Part shown: piece after piece, positions 15,611 through 24,796 of the stretch | How the letters are laid out: each line of letters opens with the position of its first letter | Position numbering within the stretch: position 1 is the first letter of the stretch | Assembly (NCBI RefSeq): GCF_030534315.2 | Contig: NZ_CP130558.2 | Coordinates: 1,850,501 to 1,914,500, forward strand | DNA: 64,000 bases | Source of the DNA: Thermoanaerobacterium sp. CMT5567-10 | GTDB lineage: Bacteria > Bacillota > Thermoanaerobacteria > Thermoanaerobacterales > Thermoanaerobacteraceae | Direction: 5' to 3' | The notes under the pieces: generated by a model | Seen by the model: the letters and a program-made list of their open reading frames with translations, nothing else | Database searches by the model: none | What the model was told of the DNA's origin: nothing | Translations under genes and position numbers: made by a program

Positions 15611-17395
15611 ATGGCTAAAAATATGGTAAAGCAAGATGAAGATTTGAGGTACATGTCAAATTTCGTCATATTAAAGAGGCTCTTTAGTTACCTTACGAAA
15701 CATAAATTTAGGGTATTTCTTGTAATAATGCTTTTGATTTTTGAGATGATTGTAAGTCTCATAAATCCAGTTCTTATGAAAACGGCCATTGACAAAAATA
15801 TAAAGAATGGCGATATTAATGGACTTCTTATAATCGGGCTTTTGATGGTATCGCTAAATTTCCTGGCTATGATGGCATCAAGGACAAGGATAGTTAAAAT
15901 GGCTTCTGTCACAAATGACATACTTGTCAATATAAGGCATGAACTTTACAGCCATATACAGAAGCTTTCATTTTCGTTTTTTGACTCAAGGCCAGTTGGT
16001 AAAATCTTGGCAAGAGTCATAGGTGATGTTAATTCACTGCAGGATCTTTTTAACAACAGCGTTACAAACTTTATTCCACAGATTTTGACTGTAATATGTG
16101 TTGGTGCCATGATGTTTTATTTAAACAGCAAATTGGCGTTGGCATCTATGACACTGCTTCCATTGCTTGTGATTGGGCTTTTTTCAATAGAGGCTTTATC
16201 AAGAAGAAGATGGCAAGAATTTAGAAGGAAGAGGTCTACGTTTAATGCTTACACTCACGAAGATTTTTCAGGGATAAAAGTTGTACAGGAATTTGCTAAT
16301 GAAGATAAGACTTCTTCAGTGTTCTTTAAACTTGTTAAAGACATGATGGGAAGTTTTGTTCATGCTGTAAAATTAAACGATCTGTTTTGGCCGATGGTAG
16401 ATGCATCTTACGGTCTTGGTGCGGTTATACTGTATTATTTCAGTGCAAAGCTTATTGGAAGTGGACTTACGATAGGAACAATAATTGCATTTACAATGTA
16501 TATAGGCATGTTTTGGAGACCTATACTCGATATAAGCAATTTCTACAACAGCTTGGTCATGTCTTTTGCGTCTGCTGAAAGAATATTTGAGATTATGGAC
16601 ATTGAACCGGATATAGTGGATATAAAAAATGCGATAAAGATGCCCAAGATAAAGGGAACAGTGGAATTTAAAAATGTTACATTCAGCTATGACGATGGAA
16701 ACATAGTTCTAGACAATGTCAGTTTTAAAGTAAATCCAGGAGAAACTGTGGCACTTGTAGGTCCTACAGGTGCAGGCAAGACGACAATTGTCAATTTAAT
16801 CAGTCGTTTTTATGACCCTTCAAAAGGGGCTGTCTTAATAGATGGCAAAGACATAAAACACGTAGAGCTAGAGTCACTAAGAAGTCAGATGGGCATCATG
16901 CTGCAAGATACATTTTTGTTTTCAGCTACAATAAAGGAAAACATAAGGTACGGAAAGCTGGATGCAACAGATGAAGAAATTATAGCAGCAGCAAAAGCGG
17001 TAAATGCCCATGACTTTATCATGAAGATGGAAAAGGGCTATGATACAGAAGTGAATGAGAGAGGATCACGGCTTTCTGTGGGACAGAGGCAGCTAATATC
17101 ATTTGCAAGAGCACTTTTGGCAAATCCCCGCATATTGATTCTGGACGAAGCTACATCTAATATAGATACTCAAACAGAAAGGCTTGTTCAAAGAGGTATA
17201 AAAAGGCTTCTAACAGGTAGAACATCCTTTGTCATAGCTCACAGGTTGTCAACTATAAGGGATGCAAATAGAATCATGGTTGTTGATGGTGGCAGAATTG
17301 TAGAGGTAGGGACGCATGACGAGCTTATGAATCTTAGAGGCCTTTATTACGATCTCTACATGTCCCAGTACAGATTTTTGAGCGAAGGAGCTTAA
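15611..17395 (+). CDS. Heterodimeric multidrug ABC exporter subunit (BmrD-like), 594 aa
   Basis: Second half of the exporter. Walker A is GPTGAGKT (384-391), Walker B ends in ILILDE with the catalytic Glu513, but the signature is LSVGQ (488-492) rather than LSGGQ. Together with the upstream subunit this gives one complete and one degenerate ATP site, as in TM287/288-type transporters. ATG 15611 has AAGGGAGG 8 nt upstream; a longer frame from 15593 overlaps that site. No clear terminator follows before the sigma factor gene. Confidence 0.92.
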   Translation: MAKNMVKQDEDLRYMSNFVILKRLFSYLTKHKFRVFLVIMLLIFEMIVSLINPVLMKTAIDKNIKNGDINGLLIIGLLMVSLNFLAMMASRTRIVKMASVTNDILVNIRHELYSHIQKLSFSFFDSRPVGKILARVIGDVNSLQDLFNNSVTNFIPQILTVICVGAMMFYLNSKLALASMTLLPLLVIGLFSIEALSRRRWQEFRRKRSTFNAYTHEDFSGIKVVQEFANEDKTSSVFFKLVKDMMGSFVHAVKLNDLFWPMVDASYGLGAVILYYFSAKLIGSGLTIGTIIAFTMYIGMFWRPILDISNFYNSLVMSFASAERIFEIMDIEPDIVDIKNAIKMPKIKGTVEFKNVTFSYDDGNIVLDNVSFKVNPGETVALVGPTGAGKTTIVNLISRFYDPSKGAVLIDGKDIKHVELESLRSQMGIMLQDTFLFSATIKENIRYGKLDATDEEIIAAAKAVNAHDFIMKMEKGYDTEVNERGSRLSVGQRQLISFARALLANPRILILDEATSNIDTQTERLVQRGIKRLLTGRTSFVIAHRLSTIRDANRIMVVDGGRIVEVGTHDELMNLRGLYYDLYMSQYRFLSEGA

Positions 17396-17584
17396 ATAAG
17401 AAATATTAAATATTGCGCTTATAAATTCGGGCAATTCAGTGAGAATAGTTGAAATTTCTGTTGGATTGTCCATATTTTTTATTATTCACATAAATTTCAC
17501 AAAATTTTCACATCAAAATTATAAAGTCCCGTTGTAGTATTTTTTACAAGATTATAGAAAGTGATAATGATGGGGGATAATGTT

Positions 17585-18370
17585 ATGCCAAAGTTATTGA
17601 CGAAAGAAGAAGAGAAAAGTTTATTTGAAAGGCTGAGAAATGGCGATGAAAGTGTCAAAGAAGTATTGGTGGAATGCAACATAAGACTTGTTGACAAAGT
17701 TGCCGCTGGATTTGTAAGGCCTGGCGTGGAATTTGACGACCTTGTTCAAGAAGGATTGATAGGGTTGCTTACAGCAATAGACAAGTTTGACCACACTAAA
17801 GGCTACAAATTTTCTACGTATGCCACATGGTATGTACAGCAAAGCATAAGAAGGTACATAGGAAATTTTGGTAAAATCATAAGGCTGCCAATTCATGTTA
17901 ATGAAAAAATAAACCGTATATTAAAAGCAAGGTATTCAATAGAGCAGAAAAAAGGATGTTTTGCTACAACTGAAGAGATATCCAGATTGACGGGATATAC
18001 TGAAGAAGAAGTAGAAAGTTATCTAGCATACGCTACAGATGTCATAAGCTTAAATCAATACGTTAACGATGAAAAAGTAGATGCAGAACTTATCAATTTT
18101 ATACAAGATGATACAATTGATGTAGAAGAGATGGCTATAGAAAAAGAGGTTAAAGAAGAAGTCAGAAAAATTTTGGATAGCTTACCTGAAAGAGAGAGCA
18201 TGATATTAAAAATGCGTTTTGGATTTGGCTGCAATTTAAAAACACTCGCGGAGATTGGGAATATCTTTGGATTGACACGGGAAAGGATACGGCAGATACA
18301 AAACAATACGCTAAAGGAATTAAGACGTAATCGTAAAGTAAAAGAGAGATTGAGAGAGATAATGACATAA
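17585..18370 (+). CDS. RpoD-like sigma-70 factor without region 1, 261 aa
   Basis: RNA polymerase sigma factor with region 2 (about 20-95, including DDLVQEGLIGL and YATWYVQQSIRRYI), region 3 (about 95-165) and region 4 (about 200-255, with RERIRQIQNNTLKELR). Region 1.1/1.2 is missing, so this is an alternative (group 2/3) factor. The region 2.3-2.4 stretch resembles the primary sigma, so it probably reads promoters close to the housekeeping class. The start ATG 17585 has GGGGG 8 nt upstream; earlier in-frame starts (17561, 17567) lack one. The regulon cannot be told from the sequence. Confidence 0.88.
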   Translation: MPKLLTKEEEKSLFERLRNGDESVKEVLVECNIRLVDKVAAGFVRPGVEFDDLVQEGLIGLLTAIDKFDHTKGYKFSTYATWYVQQSIRRYIGNFGKIIRLPIHVNEKINRILKARYSIEQKKGCFATTEEISRLTGYTEEEVESYLAYATDVISLNQYVNDEKVDAELINFIQDDTIDVEEMAIEKEVKEEVRKILDSLPERESMILKMRFGFGCNLKTLAEIGNIFGLTRERIRQIQNNTLKELRRNRKVKERLREIMT

Positions 18371-18407
18371 TATACATTGTTCAACAATATTTTTACTAAA
18401 AAGCGTA

Positions 18408-18435
18408 TTCAAAAACAGCAAAATCATGATATAAT
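18408..18435 (+). promoter_or_regulatory. Probable promoter of the FAD oxidoreductase gene
   Basis: TATAAT at 18430-18435 preceded by TTCAAA at 18408-18413 with a 16-nt spacer, 32 nt before the start codon. The -35 is weak. Confidence 0.4.
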
Positions 18436-18467
18436 CAACATATGAGGAATATGTTGAGGTGATTTTT

Positions 18468-20381
18468 TTGCCTAAAAAATATTTGATAATTATTATTTTG
18501 CTTTTTATTGTATCTGTATCAATAATTACAGCAATAGGTGGCTACTTTTATGTGGAGAAGTACAAAAAAGCACCGCAAAACACTACATCAAAGGTCATAG
18601 AAGAAAAGCAGAATCTTCCTAAGCCAATTAAGCTTAATCTACCTGATGATGGCAACCAATATGATGTTATCGTTGTGGGAGCGGAACCAGAAGGTGTTGC
18701 TGCTGCAAGATCAGCAGCTAAAAATGATGCAAAAGTTTTAATAATTGATAAGCACGATGGTCCTGGCGGCCTTATGACGTACGGCATGTTAAACACAATT
18801 GATATGAGCAAAGGCCCCGATGGCACATTGCTTACACAAGGTACATTCAAAGAGTTTTTTAAAGGCATAGGCTCAAAAAACTCATTTGATGTGAAAAAGG
18901 CTAAAGAAGTATTTTTAAAGCTTTTAAGTTCGCCAAAAATAACACAGTCTTACAATACAGTATTTGAAAAGCCCATAATGGATGGAAATAAGATAATAGG
19001 CATAACGGCTTTAAAAGACGGAAAAGAAGTAAATTTCTATGGGAAAAGGATAATCGACGCAACGCAGGATGCGGATATTGCAGTATCAGCAGGAGTACCA
19101 TACACAGTTGCAGCTGAAGACATGGGTGTAAAAGGAAAAGTACAAGCATCAACACTTATTTTCAGATTAAAAGGATTAGATTGGGACAACCTTATAAAAA
19201 TAATAAAATACGAAAAAAAGATACCAGCAACGTATATAAACGACACATCAGCAAGTGGATTTTTATCCATAACAAAAAAATACAAGCCTTCAACGCCTAT
19301 GCTTAGGCTAAGAGGTCTTAATCTCGGCAGGCAAGATGACGGCACAGTATTAGTAAATGCCCTTTTGATATACGGCGTAGATGGGCTTAATAAGACATCA
19401 ATAGAAAAAGGAATGGAACTAGCAAAGAAAGAGCTTCCAAGGATAGTCCAGTTTTTTAGAGAAAACATCCCTGGCTTTGAGAAAGCAGAGCTTGACGGCA
19501 CAGCAGACGAACTTTATGTAAGAGAGACGAGGCACATAAAAGGATACTATACACTTGACATAAACGATGTTGTATTTAATAGAGATTTTAAAGATAGGAT
19601 AGCAATAGGGTCGTATCCTGTAGATGTACAAGCAACATCACCAGAAGATGTTGGCTTTGTATATGGGAAGCCTGTAGAATATGCAGTGCCATTTAGGTGC
19701 ATAGTGCCGGAGAAAGTAGATAACCTACTTGTAGTTGGACGGTCAGCATCCTACAGCCATCTAGCAGCAGGCTCTGCCAGGACAATACCGATAGGTATGG
19801 CAGAAGGAGATGCAGCAGGTGTAGCATCTGCATATTCAATAGCCAAGAATAAATCATTTGCTGACATAATAGGAAGCGAAGAAGATATAAAGAATATACA
19901 GTCCATATTGGTAAGCCAGGGAGCATACCTTACACCGTTTAAAGCTGAAAACAGTGTAGAGAAAAGCTGGGCCTTCGATGGACTAAAATTTGTCCTTCAC
20001 TGGGGGCTTATAGTACCTGGATACAACAATGATTACAAGCTTAATGAAAAATTAGCCAGTATCTCATTTTATCACATGACGTCTAAAATGATTGAAAGGG
20101 CTATTCCCAGCAAAGTACAGCTTCTAAGTGATAATTATCAGTATTTGCAAAAATATATTATAGACAAACCATTAACAAAAGAAGAAGCAGCAGAAATGCT
20201 TTTGACATACGCAGGATTTAGAGATGAAATAAGTGGAAACAGTGGAAAGCTATTTAATTTGGCACATGAAAAGGGATTGATATCTGATGAATCATATAAT
20301 GATATAGAGAAAAGTGGATATGTAAAGAGGCAGGATGCCTATGACATGACATTTTCTCTATACAAATTTTTAAGCAAGTGA
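18468..20381 (+). CDS. Membrane-anchored FAD-dependent oxidoreductase, 637 aa
   Basis: Residues 5-30 form a single membrane anchor. Residues about 65-110 form the Rossmann FAD-binding site (VIVVGAEPEGVAAA, then a DKHDGPGG segment); the dinucleotide motif is atypical, with GAEPEG instead of GxGxxG. The middle and a late GRSASYSHLAAGSARTIP region match FAD_oxidored-type enzymes. The catalytic domain would be outside the cell. The start is TTG 18468 behind GAGGTGA and seven Ts. The substrate is unknown, and no redox partner is encoded nearby. Confidence 0.8.
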   Translation: MPKKYLIIIILLFIVSVSIITAIGGYFYVEKYKKAPQNTTSKVIEEKQNLPKPIKLNLPDDGNQYDVIVVGAEPEGVAAARSAAKNDAKVLIIDKHDGPGGLMTYGMLNTIDMSKGPDGTLLTQGTFKEFFKGIGSKNSFDVKKAKEVFLKLLSSPKITQSYNTVFEKPIMDGNKIIGITALKDGKEVNFYGKRIIDATQDADIAVSAGVPYTVAAEDMGVKGKVQASTLIFRLKGLDWDNLIKIIKYEKKIPATYINDTSASGFLSITKKYKPSTPMLRLRGLNLGRQDDGTVLVNALLIYGVDGLNKTSIEKGMELAKKELPRIVQFFRENIPGFEKAELDGTADELYVRETRHIKGYYTLDINDVVFNRDFKDRIAIGSYPVDVQATSPEDVGFVYGKPVEYAVPFRCIVPEKVDNLLVVGRSASYSHLAAGSARTIPIGMAEGDAAGVASAYSIAKNKSFADIIGSEEDIKNIQSILVSQGAYLTPFKAENSVEKSWAFDGLKFVLHWGLIVPGYNNDYKLNEKLASISFYHMTSKMIERAIPSKVQLLSDNYQYLQKYIIDKPLTKEEAAEMLLTYAGFRDEISGNSGKLFNLAHEKGLISDESYNDIEKSGYVKRQDAYDMTFSLYKFLSK

Positions 20382-20400
20382 AAATAATTGCTCAATCATG

Positions 20401-20424
20401 ATACCTGGAAACAGGTATTTTTTA
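20401..20424 (+). terminator. Terminator after the FAD oxidoreductase
   Basis: ATACCTG pairs with CAGGTAT across GAAA, followed by six Ts. The rest of the gap to 20726 is AT-rich and holds WalR-like boxes. Confidence 0.85.
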
Positions 20425-20631
20425 TACCCAATAAGAAAGCATATTAATTTTTATAATTTTTTATAATGCTAAAAAATTTATCAATGCTTTATATCATCAA
20501 TTTATTCTGCTTGTTAGACAAGACATCATGCGCTGTTAGGGTTTTACTTTTGTTCATAATAGCGAAAAATGTCGATAAATTGTATATATAAAAAGCCTAT
20601 AAATTCAAATCTAATCAATAAGTTAATAAAT

Positions 20632-20659
20632 TGTAATGTTTTTGTAACTTGTCTGTAAT
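20632..20659 (+). promoter_or_regulatory. Three WalR-like boxes upstream of the amidase
   Basis: TGTAAT (20632-20637), TGTAAC (20643-20648) and TGTAAT (20654-20659) are repeated at an exact 11-bp period. Each adjacent pair fits the published WalR (YycF) consensus TGTWAH-N5-TGTWAH. The boxes lie 68 nt before a cell-wall hydrolase gene, the classical WalR target class. Confidence 0.65.
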
Positions 20660-20726
20660 AAAAGTAAACTATCATATATTTATGTTTAAAAATAATAAAA
20701 TTTACGTGAAAAAGGGGGGTAGAGCA

Positions 20727-22157
20727 TTGAAAAAAGTCGTAACGTTTTTTGTTCTTTTGCTTCTATTGTCTACATTTTATGTATCTGCATATGCGTATAA
20801 GGGAAATATTATCGTTGATGGCAAAGTAGTAAATTACAATGTACCTGATATCACTATAACTGTAGATGGGAATAAATTCGATACAGGTAATAATCCACCC
20901 CTTATATTGGATGGAAATACAATTGTGCCATTAAGATCAATTGGGCAGGGCTTAGGTGCCAGCGTTGACTGGGATGGTTCGACCCAGACTATAACTGTTA
21001 CGAAAGGGAAAGTTTTCAAATTTTTTATAGGGAAAAATTATGCGACTGTAGATGGCAGTAAGGTTCAGCTTCCAGCACCTGCAAGGCTTATAAATAATAA
21101 TACATCATATGTTCCTATGCGATTTTTGTTTGAAAGCTTAGGCTATGATGTAAAGTGGATAGGAGATAAATACCTTATACAAGTTACATCAAAGGTGACA
21201 GTTCCTCCTACATCCAGTAATGTCAATATTACGGATTTCAGTTCTTCTTATGCAAACGGCATATATAAAATAACTGTAAAAGCAGATGGACCATTGACGT
21301 ACAAGCAGGGTACGATAAATGATAGCTCTGGTGTAAGAGTTTATTTTGACTTTAGCAATACTATAAATGCTGTTACAAATAAGCAAATAGTTATAAATCA
21401 AGGTAGTCTTAATATGACGTATATTGGACAAAATCAGCTTCAGCCTGCCATCACAAGGCTTGTTATAAGCATGACTACCAGTCTGCCATATACGATTACG
21501 CAATCACAAGATAAAAAAGAATTTGATATATCATTTAACATTGGAAATAATAGTTCCAGCTCTAATAACGGACCTTTAATCTATATTGATCCCGGTCATG
21601 GAGGTTCTGATCCAGGAGCTATTGGTGTTGGCGGGATACATGAAGCAAACATAGCTCTTGCTATTGGATTAAAGTTAAAGACGCTTTTAGACAATGGCGG
21701 ATTTCGGACGATGATATCTAGGACTACTGATACGTACGTAGGACTTTATGATAGGCCAGATCAAGCGAATAATGCTGGTGCAGATGCATTTGTAAGTATT
21801 CACTGTGATGCCTTTGATTCATCCTCTGCAAACGGAACGACAGTCCTCTACTACCCGAATGGATATAATGGCGATACGAGAGATGACAAGACATTTGCGC
21901 AAATTATACACGATAATTTGATGAAAGAAATAAATACAACAGATAGAGGTTTATCTGAAAGACCTAATTTGGTAGTTTTAAATCAGACTAAGATGGTAGC
22001 AGTTTTGGTAGAAACAGGATTTGTCACAAGTCCTACAGACGCTCAGCTTTTGACAGATGACAATTTTCAATGGAAAATTGCGCAGGGCATTTACAATGGC
22101 TTAGTTCAATATTTTACGGAGCTTAAGAATGGAACAATAAAGTCAACTATTTCATAA
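20727..22157 (+). CDS. Secreted N-acetylmuramoyl-L-alanine amidase, 476 aa
   Basis: Cell-wall hydrolase that cuts between MurNAc and the peptide stem. A signal peptide (1-24) is followed by a copper-amine-oxidase-N-like domain (about 30-150), an AMIN domain (about 165-265) that would target it to peptidoglycan, and an Amidase_3 domain (283-470). Zinc ligands His291 (DPGHGG), Glu306 and His359 (SIHCD) and catalytic Glu429 (VETGF) are present. TTG 20727 lies 7 nt after AAGGGGGG; the frame is open to 20649 without a ribosome binding site. The WalR-like boxes suggest control by cell-wall stress. Confidence 0.92.
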   Translation: MKKVVTFFVLLLLLSTFYVSAYAYKGNIIVDGKVVNYNVPDITITVDGNKFDTGNNPPLILDGNTIVPLRSIGQGLGASVDWDGSTQTITVTKGKVFKFFIGKNYATVDGSKVQLPAPARLINNNTSYVPMRFLFESLGYDVKWIGDKYLIQVTSKVTVPPTSSNVNITDFSSSYANGIYKITVKADGPLTYKQGTINDSSGVRVYFDFSNTINAVTNKQIVINQGSLNMTYIGQNQLQPAITRLVISMTTSLPYTITQSQDKKEFDISFNIGNNSSSSNNGPLIYIDPGHGGSDPGAIGVGGIHEANIALAIGLKLKTLLDNGGFRTMISRTTDTYVGLYDRPDQANNAGADAFVSIHCDAFDSSSANGTTVLYYPNGYNGDTRDDKTFAQIIHDNLMKEINTTDRGLSERPNLVVLNQTKMVAVLVETGFVTSPTDAQLLTDDNFQWKIAQGIYNGLVQYFTELKNGTIKSTIS

Positions 22158-22205
22158 TGACACATATTGACAAATAAAATAAAAATGATATTTAAGCGCA
22201 TTTAT

Positions 22206-22260
22206 AAAACAAGGACGAAATTAATATGCAATAATATTAATATCGCCCTTGTTTTATTTT
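22206..22260 (+). terminator. Terminator of the amidase gene
   Basis: AAAACAAGG pairs with CCTTGTTTT, with an inner TTAATAT/ATATTAA stem, followed by ATTTTT. Confidence 0.8.
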
Positions 22261-22325
22261 TAAACCTTTTTCAAAAAAATATTATGTTTTACTATGCATA
22301 ACTGTGTAATTTTTTTCAAATAAAA

Positions 22326-22352
22326 AAAGGAATATTTAGATTTATGTAGAAT
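22326..22352 (+). promoter_or_regulatory. Sigma-H-like promoter of spo0F
   Basis: AAAGGAATA (22326-22334) fits the sigma-H -35 consensus RnAGGAwww and GTAGAAT (22346-22352) fits the -10 consensus RnnGAAT, with an 11-nt gap. In B. subtilis spo0F is transcribed by sigma-H, so the match sits in the expected place. Confidence 0.6.
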
Positions 22353-22453
22353 ATATATATTTGTGTGTGTAATCAAGGGAAAAGCGTTTGAATGAATTGC
22401 TAGGTAGTTTTATTGCCCTTAGAAGTTAGTAATGAGGGAGGGCTTGTGTAAAA

Positions 22454-22807
22454 TTGGGGAGGATTTTGATTGTTGATGACAACAAAGGTGTGTGTTCACT
22501 GCTGAAAGAAATTTTTACAATGGAAGGCCATTATGCTAAGACATGCAATGAAATCGAAAAAGTTCATGAGAAACTGGAAAATTTTCAGCCGGATTTAAGC
22601 ATTTTTGACATACATATTGGTAAATGCAATGTTTTGGAATTTTCAAAAAGTCTAAAGCGGTTATATCCGCAGATGGAAATCATTTTCATGTCAGCGGATG
22701 ACCCTGATGAATGTTTTAAAGAACAAAAGTTTATAAAAAAGCCTTTTGACATTTTTAAAGTCATGGAATACATAAATAAAATTTTAAATGACAGATTGGT
22801 AGTGTAA
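22454..22807 (+). CDS. spo0F: Single-domain response regulator, Spo0F-like, 117 aa
   Basis: Stand-alone receiver domain: acidic pair Asp8-Asp9 in ILIVDDN, phospho-acceptor Asp52 in SIFDIHI, Ser80 and a conserved Lys before Pro97 (FIKKPFD). Spo0F passes phosphate in the sporulation phosphorelay. Assignment rests on its place just before fba and tal, as in B. subtilis, and on the sigma-H-like promoter. The start is TTG 22454, giving the normal family N-terminus, with GAGGGAGGG 11 nt upstream, a slightly long spacing. Many Clostridia lack the phosphorelay, so function as Spo0F is not certain. Confidence 0.75.
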   Translation: MGRILIVDDNKGVCSLLKEIFTMEGHYAKTCNEIEKVHEKLENFQPDLSIFDIHIGKCNVLEFSKSLKRLYPQMEIIFMSADDPDECFKEQKFIKKPFDIFKVMEYINKILNDRLVV

Positions 22808-22832
22808 AGGTACTTTATAGTACCTTTTTTTC
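22806..22832 (+). terminator. Terminator between spo0F and fba
   Basis: AAAGGTACT pairs with AGTACCTTT across TTAT, followed by a run of Ts. It overlaps the spo0F stop. Confidence 0.85.
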
Positions 22833-22880
22833 TTGATTTATATACGCTATTTGGTTAAAATATATTAAGGAGGTGTTATG

Positions 22881-23732
22881 ATGTTAGTAACAGGTATAGA
22901 ATTATTAAAAAAGGCCAATGAAGAAGGCTATGCAGTAGGTGCTTTTAATACTAGCAATCTTGAAATAACCCAAGCCATTGTTGAGGCTGCAGAAGAGATG
23001 AAATCTCCTGCCATAATTCAGGTTAGTGAAGGCGGTTTAAAATATGCTGGCATTGAGACAATTTCTGCAATCGTAAGAACACTGGCAACTAAAGCATCAG
23101 TTCCCATCGCATTACATTTAGACCACGGTACAGATTTTAACAACGTCATGAAATGCTTGAGAAATGGCTGGACTTCAGTCATGATGGACGCATCTAAGTT
23201 ACCCCTTGAGAAAAATATAGAAGTGACGAAAAACGTTGTAACGATAGCTCATGGCATGGGTGTTTCTGTAGAGGCTGAGATAGGTAAGATTGGCGGTACA
23301 GAAGACAACGTAACTGTTGATGAAAGAGAAGCATCTATGACGGATCCTGATGAAGCGTACAGGTTTGCAAAAGAGACAGGTGTTGACTACTTAGCAATAT
23401 CTATCGGTACTGCCCATGGTCCATACAAAGGTGAGCCTAAACTTGACTTTGACAGGCTTAAAAAGATAAAAGAGATGCTAAAGATGCCTATTGTACTTCA
23501 TGGTGCATCAGGAGTTCCAGAAGCTGATATAAGAAAGGCAGTAAGCTTAGGTGTAAATAAAATCAACATAGATACTGATTTAAGACAAGCTTTTGCTGCA
23601 AGGTTGAGAGAACTTTTAAAAGAAGATGGAGAAGTCTACGATCCAAGGAAGATTTTAGGTCCATGTAAAGAAGCGATGAAAGAAGTTGTTAAGAATAAGA
23701 TGAGGATGTTTGGCTCAGAAGGAAGAGCTTAA
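22881..23732 (+). CDS. fba: Class II fructose-1,6-bisphosphate aldolase, 283 aa
   Basis: Zinc-dependent glycolytic aldolase. LHLDHG holds the first zinc-binding His and catalytic Asp, EAEIG and GTAHGPYKG follow, and VLHGASG plus NIDTDLR give the last metal ligand and phosphate site. Length and motifs match Bacillus FbaA. AAGGAGG at 22868-22874 favours ATG 22881; ATG 22878 is only 3 nt from it. Followed closely by tal. Confidence 0.95.
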   Translation: MLVTGIELLKKANEEGYAVGAFNTSNLEITQAIVEAAEEMKSPAIIQVSEGGLKYAGIETISAIVRTLATKASVPIALHLDHGTDFNNVMKCLRNGWTSVMMDASKLPLEKNIEVTKNVVTIAHGMGVSVEAEIGKIGGTEDNVTVDEREASMTDPDEAYRFAKETGVDYLAISIGTAHGPYKGEPKLDFDRLKKIKEMLKMPIVLHGASGVPEADIRKAVSLGVNKINIDTDLRQAFAARLRELLKEDGEVYDPRKILGPCKEAMKEVVKNKMRMFGSEGRA

Positions 23733-23799
23733 GTTTTAGATGCATAAGGGACGGTTTTCGCCCCTATGGGATGAATATGTGATGGAGGAGATGTGCAAT

Positions 23800-24447
23800 A
23801 TGAAGTTTTTTATTGACACTGCCAATGTCGATGAGATAAGAGAGGCAAATGAGCTTGGGGTTATATGTGGCGTTACAACTAATCCTTCCCTCATAGCAAA
23901 GGAAGGCAGAGACTTCATAGAAGTTGTGAAAGAGATCACAACAATCGTAGATGGTCCTATAAGTGCAGAGGTTGTATCGGAAGATCATGACGGAATGGTA
24001 AAAGAAGCATTAGAGCTTGCCAAAATACACAAGAATATCGTAATAAAGATACCTATGACAGCAGAAGGACTAAAAGCAGTTAAGATACTTACAGAAAAAG
24101 GCGTAAAGACAAATGTAACACTTATATTCTCAGCAACACAGGCACTTTTAGCAGCACGGGCAGGTGCTACATACGTCAGCCCATTTGTTGGAAGACTTGA
24201 CGACATCTCAACTGATGGCTTGCAACTTGTATCAGATATAGTACAAATTTTTGATATATATGGAATTGAAACAGAGGTAATTGCTGCAAGCATAAGGCAC
24301 CCAATGCATGTTTTAGAAGCAGCAAAAGTTGGAGCACATATCGCAACAGTTCCATATAAAGTAATCATGCAGATGATAAAACATCCATTGACAGACATAG
24401 GTATTGAGAGATTCTTAAAGGATTGGGAGACAGTTCCAAAGAAATAA
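23800..24447 (+). CDS. tal: Transaldolase (TalC-type), 215 aa
   Basis: Short-form transaldolase/fructose-6-phosphate aldolase. [10 protein letters not shown] is the typical start, [12 protein letters not shown] the substrate loop, and Schiff-base Lys83 lies in VIKIPM. It works in the non-oxidative pentose phosphate pathway. ATG 23800 has GGAGGAG 9 nt upstream; the open frame from 23740 is not needed. Gene order fba-tal is as in Bacillus. A second, divergent copy lies at 52.8 kb in the sorbitol operon. Confidence 0.94.
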   Translation: MKFFIDTANVDEIREANELGVICGVTTNPSLIAKEGRDFIEVVKEITTIVDGPISAEVVSEDHDGMVKEALELAKIHKNIVIKIPMTAEGLKAVKILTEKGVKTNVTLIFSATQALLAARAGATYVSPFVGRLDDISTDGLQLVSDIVQIFDIYGIETEVIAASIRHPMHVLEAAKVGAHIATVPYKVIMQMIKHPLTDIGIERFLKDWETVPKK

Positions 24448-24451
24448 AGGT

Positions 24452-24482
24452 GAGTCAGAGGATTTTTCCTCTGACTTTTTTT
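24452..24482 (+). terminator. Terminator of fba-tal
   Basis: GTCAGAGG pairs with CCTCTGAC across a T-rich loop and is followed by seven Ts. Confidence 0.9.
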
Positions 24483-24796
24483 AATATAATTTAAGAAAAA
24501 AATTACAAATGCTGAATATTTTTATTAAATGTGTCGATAATATTAACAGGATGTTAAAAAATTATTAAAATTACACTATGTTACTTGACTTTTTTAAAAG
24601 GTATAATAAAATATAAATAGTGTATAACGTTTGAAGGGCTCAAGAATACATCATTGACTATTTACAAATATTATAACCGTGTATTCTAAGACCAATCTTA
24701 AACAAATTCTTTTTATTAAAAATATTGATTTATAAATTTTTTAATAAAATCCCATTTTAAAAATAAATAATTATTACATTCAGGAGGTGCCTTTTT
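24483..24796 (+). other. Rho leader region
   Basis: 314 AT-rich nt without a gene. It contains TATAAT at 24602-24607, which lacks a well-spaced -35, and the stem AGAATACA (24643-24650) with TGTATTCT (24680-24687). Rho genes are often autoregulated through their leader, so a role for this stem is possible but not shown. Confidence 0.4.

Noticed and set aside
24585-24607. Promoter of rho (TTGACT with TATAAT)
   Set aside because: The 11-nt spacer is too short for a sigma-A promoter.
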